NCBI GenBank assembly: GCA_030066475.1
Contig: JASJBO010000178.1
Coordinates: forward strand, 1-15,827
DNA: 15,827 nucleotides
Source: Myxococcota bacterium
GTDB taxonomy: Bacteria > Myxococcota_A > UBA9160 > PR03
Reading direction: 5' to 3'
Shown here: positions 13,701-15,827 of the stretch, piece after piece
Layout: each line of letters opens with the position of its first letter
Position numbering within the stretch: the first letter of the stretch is position 1
Program-made: the position numbers and the translations under genes
Notes under the pieces: generated by a model
Told to the model about the DNA's origin: nothing
What the model saw: the letters and a program-made list of their open reading frames with translations, nothing else
Databases searched by the model: none

Positions 13701-14963
13701 ATGAGCCGACGTGTCGCGTTGCCGCTGCTGGCGCTCGCTGCCGGCGTGTTGCTGCTGGTCGATCGGCCGGCAGCGGAGCTGTACGTCTGGGTCGACGAGT
13801 CGGGCCGCACTCGGGTGACCGACGACCCCGCGCGCGTGCCCGAGTCCGCCCGGCGCGGTGGCGACGCCGAGACGATGGGCCTGTGGGCCGGCGACGTCGC
13901 GGACCCGAAGCCGCAGCGGCTGGAGCGCAGCACGAGCAGCGAGGAGGACCGCGTCGGTCGCGTGCTGCGCGGCGCGGTGGACGACCTGCGCCGCGGCGAG
14001 ACCGCGCGCGCCGCGGCCACGCTCGAGAGCGTGCTGCGGATCGCCCCGACGCGGCCCGAGGCGCACTGGTACCTGGCCCTGCTCGACCGCCAGCGCGGCC
14101 GCTACGAGTCGGCCGAGGCCCACCTGAGGGCGTTCCTCTCGCACGCCGGCGACGCCTACGACGACTGGCGCGCCTCGGCCGAGCGGCGCCTGGCCGCCCT
14201 CGGCGACGAGCGCCGGCTGGCCAGCGAGCAGGTCGGTCCGCTGCGGCTGGTGGCGGCCGACAGCGTCCACTTCCGGATCCACTACGACGAGGAGCTGGGG
14301 CGCGCCTCACCCGACTACGCGCGCACCGTGGTGGGCTACCTGGAGGAGGCGCACGCCCACGTCGCGGAGGCGCTCGGGGTGCGCCCGACCGAGCGCACCG
14401 GCGTCGTGCTCTACGGCAAGGCCGCCTACCTGGCCGCGCACCGCCACCGCTTCAGCTTCCCGACGGTGGGCTTCTACGACGGGCGCATCCACGTCGCGTC
14501 GGCGGCGCACCCGGCGGGCGCGCTGCGCGCGCTGCTCTTCCACGAGTACACCCACGCCGTGTTCGCCGAGCGCGCCGGTGGCCACCGCCCGTTCTGGCTC
14601 AACGAGGGCCTGGCCGAGCTGGCCGAGCGCGCGGCGCGCCGCCAGCGGGGCCTCACGCGCAGCGAGATCGCCGCACTGGTGCGCGAGATCGAGTCCGGCG
14701 CCTGGATTCCGCTGCGCGACCTCGCCGCCGGCTTCGGCGGCCTGCGCGAGGGCGCGGCCCGACTCGCCTACCTCCAGGCCACCGCCACCGCTGCCTGGCT
14801 GCACGAGCACTCCACCCGCGACCAGCGCCTGGCGCTGCTCGACGCGCTCGGCCGCGGCGAGACCGCCGACCGCGCCCTGCAGAGCGCCGTCGGCCTGGAC
14901 ACCGATGCCATCGACGCCGCGGTGCGCAGCTCCCTGCGCCAGCACTTCCCCGACGGGATCTAG
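13701..14963 (+). CDS. Exported DUF4124-TPR protein with gluzincin (peptidase MA-like) domain
   Basis: A 420-residue exported protein. A signal peptide (1-25, core ALPLLALAAGVLLLV) precedes a DUF4124-like segment, LYVWVDESGRTRVTDDP (27-43). Residues about 85-170 form TPR-like helical repeats (ARAAATLESVLRIAPTRPEA, then YLALLDRQRGRYESAEAHL). The rest is a zinc-peptidase-like domain: HEYTH at 281-285 with E302 in WLNEGLAE, the gluzincin HExxH...E arrangement of the peptidase MA group, followed by a helical C-terminal domain. All three zinc ligands and the catalytic Glu are present, so it could be active; the target is unknown. It has no clear ribosome site. Its TAG stop shares CTAG with the stop of the convergent caspase-like gene. 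Confidence 0.85.
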   Translation: MSRRVALPLLALAAGVLLLVDRPAAELYVWVDESGRTRVTDDPARVPESARRGGDAETMGLWAGDVADPKPQRLERSTSSEEDRVGRVLRGAVDDLRRGETARAAATLESVLRIAPTRPEAHWYLALLDRQRGRYESAEAHLRAFLSHAGDAYDDWRASAERRLAALGDERRLASEQVGPLRLVAADSVHFRIHYDEELGRASPDYARTVVGYLEEAHAHVAEALGVRPTERTGVVLYGKAAYLAAHRHRFSFPTVGFYDGRIHVASAAHPAGALRALLFHEYTHAVFAERAGGHRPFWLNEGLAELAERAARRQRGLTRSEIAALVREIESGAWIPLRDLAAGFGGLREGAARLAYLQATATAAWLHEHSTRDQRLALLDALGRGETADRALQSAVGLDTDAIDAAVRSSLRQHFPDGI

Positions 14964-15827
14964 AGCGGCGGCGCCGCCGCCACGTTCGGCGCCGGCACGA
15001 ACAGGAACTCGCCGTCTTCGTGCCCCGCGCTCACGATCGGGGCGTAGCGGGGCCGCTGGGCGGACTCGAGCTCCACCGCCCGCCGCACCCTCTGGAACAG
15101 CTCGGCGGCCTCGAGCACGACCTCGTTCTGCTCGAGCTCCCGCAGGAAGGCGGCCGCGAAGGCCGAGTGGGGGCCGCTGCCGTCCGCCACCGGCTCGTCG
15201 CCGCCCGAGGTGAGCGCCGTGCGCGAGCGGCGCGAGACGAGTCGGTCGAGGTGGCCGGGGTCGCGCCCGACGCGGGCGAGCCCGCGCATCAGGGTGCCCG
15301 AGTAGCAGGAGTCGGCGACCACCAGGACGTGCTTCGCCTCCATCGCCTTGAGCTGCCGGGTGACGCTCGCGTTCGCCACCCAGGCGCTGGGGTCGTTGCG
15401 CTCGGCATCCACCGGAAGCCAGTAGCCGTGGTCCTCCTCGGGATCGAAGACACCGTGGCCGGCGTAGTAGATCAGCAGGTTGTCCGAGGGCGTCAGCTCC
15501 GCGCGGTACCTCGCGAGGGTCGAGACGATGGTCGCGCGGTCGGCGTCGAGCAGCAGCTCGACCGCGTAGCCGTAGCGGTTGCGCAGCAGGGTGGCGACGG
15601 CCTCCGCATCGGCCCGCGCGGTGCGCAGCGGCTCGATCTTCGCGTAGTTCTCGTTGCCGATCACCAGCGCGTGGTAGCGACCGAGGCCGAGCTCGCGGCC
15701 GGCGGTCCGTTCGGGTGCCACGCGGAACACCGTGACCTGGCGCGCTACGCCCGCCCCCGACACGTCGAGGGCGGTCACCGTGAGGCTCGACGTGCCCACC
15801 GGCACCGCTCTCCGGACGCGGACCGTT
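14960..15827 (-). CDS. Caspase-like (peptidase C14) protein, N-terminus beyond window
   Basis: The 3' part of a caspase-family protein; 288 residues are visible and the frame stays open to the right edge. A GTG at 15805 is in frame, but the sequence upstream and just downstream of it (PVGTSSLTVTALDVSGAG, then ARQVTVFRV) reads as the end of a beta-sandwich, Ig-like segment, so the true start lies outside. Numbering from that GTG, the caspase fold begins at YHALVIGNENY (44-54); the catalytic dyad is H117 in YYAGHGVF and C167 in DSCYSG. A conserved GPHSAF segment follows at 211-216. Bacterial caspase-like proteins cut after basic residues (orthocaspases) or serve in toxin and death systems; the role here is unknown. 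Confidence 0.85.
   Translation of the reverse strand, partial: TVRVRRAVPVGTSSLTVTALDVSGAGVARQVTVFRVAPERTAGRELGLGRYHALVIGNENYAKIEPLRTARADAEAVATLLRNRYGYAVELLLDADRATIVSTLARYRAELTPSDNLLIYYAGHGVFDPEEDHGYWLPVDAERNDPSAWVANASVTRQLKAMEAKHVLVVADSCYSGTLMRGLARVGRDPGHLDRLVSRRSRTALTSGGDEPVADGSGPHSAFAAAFLRELEQNEVVLEAAELFQRVRRAVELESAQRPRYAPIVSAGHEDGEFLFVPAPNVAAAPPL

Noticed and set aside
14965..14980. Perfect 16-base palindrome GCGGCGGCGCCGCCGC near the shared CTAG stop
   Set aside because: It encodes an Ala/Pro run at the caspase-like C-terminus, has no central loop and no T-run, and is easily explained by GC-rich repeat codons.
1..15827. CRISPR arrays, IS elements, integrase or attachment sites
   Set aside because: No regularly spaced repeats, no transposase motifs and no tRNA with flanking duplication were seen; composition is uniform across the window.

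Overview
The window is very GC-rich (by eye around 70% or more), gene-dense bacterial chromosomal DNA. No single gene fixes the taxon. The C-terminal PEP-CTERM tail ending in arginines, the Gld-type ABC/GldG/DUF4340 operon, the bactofilin, the caspase-like protein and the extreme GC content fit an uncultured deltaproteobacterial-type lineage (Myxococcota or Desulfobacterota-like). That placement is inference. I see no tRNA, rRNA, IS element, CRISPR array or phage gene. The longest non-coding stretch is about 158 bases, so this reads as core chromosome rather than a mobile island.

Layout. (1) Bases 1-125 (-) hold the start of a secreted protein that runs off the left edge. It is divergent from a five-gene (+) operon at 240-5527: TetR regulator, ABC ATPase, ABC-2 permease, GldG-like auxiliary protein, DUF4340 protein. 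The first two junctions are 4-base stop/start overlaps and the next two are gaps of 1 and 6 bases, so the operon is probably one translationally coupled unit. (2) A PEP-CTERM surface protein (-, 5537-6193) is divergent from an FAD/NAD(P)H/[2Fe-2S] oxidoreductase (+, 6323-7372). (3) A (-) housekeeping operon, holB-metG-tatD-suhB (11403 down to 7363), has its genes overlapping or 3 bases apart. (4) A bactofilin (+) converges on a small Nfu-type Fe-S protein (-), which is divergent from a molybdenum-cofactor pair: a fused MoaD-MoaE and a MoaB/MogA protein. (5) An exported DUF4124/TPR/zinc-peptidase protein (+) converges, sharing a CTAG stop, with a caspase-like protein (-) that runs off the right edge.

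Functional logic. The first operon looks like a self-regulated ABC export or envelope-remodelling machine of the Gld type with unknown substrate. The holB operon is a conserved replication/translation/metabolism cluster. The moaDE-moaB pair supplies sulfur to molybdopterin, and next to it is Nfu, an Fe-S carrier. Molybdoenzymes often also contain Fe-S clusters, so the adjacency is sensible but not proof of a link.

Most notable observations: (a) several transcription units have a -10-like hexamer (TAGRCT or similar) only 6-9 bases before the ATG and no Shine-Dalgarno, which suggests leaderless mRNAs; (b) a MoaD-MoaE fusion buries the MoaD Gly-Gly tail, which should be a free C-terminus; (c) a caspase-like protease carries an apparent beta-sandwich N-terminal region and converges on an exported metallopeptidase; (d) a C(UACG)G tetraloop hairpin lies exactly at a convergent gene junction. 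I found no clear new multi-gene defence or mobile system.
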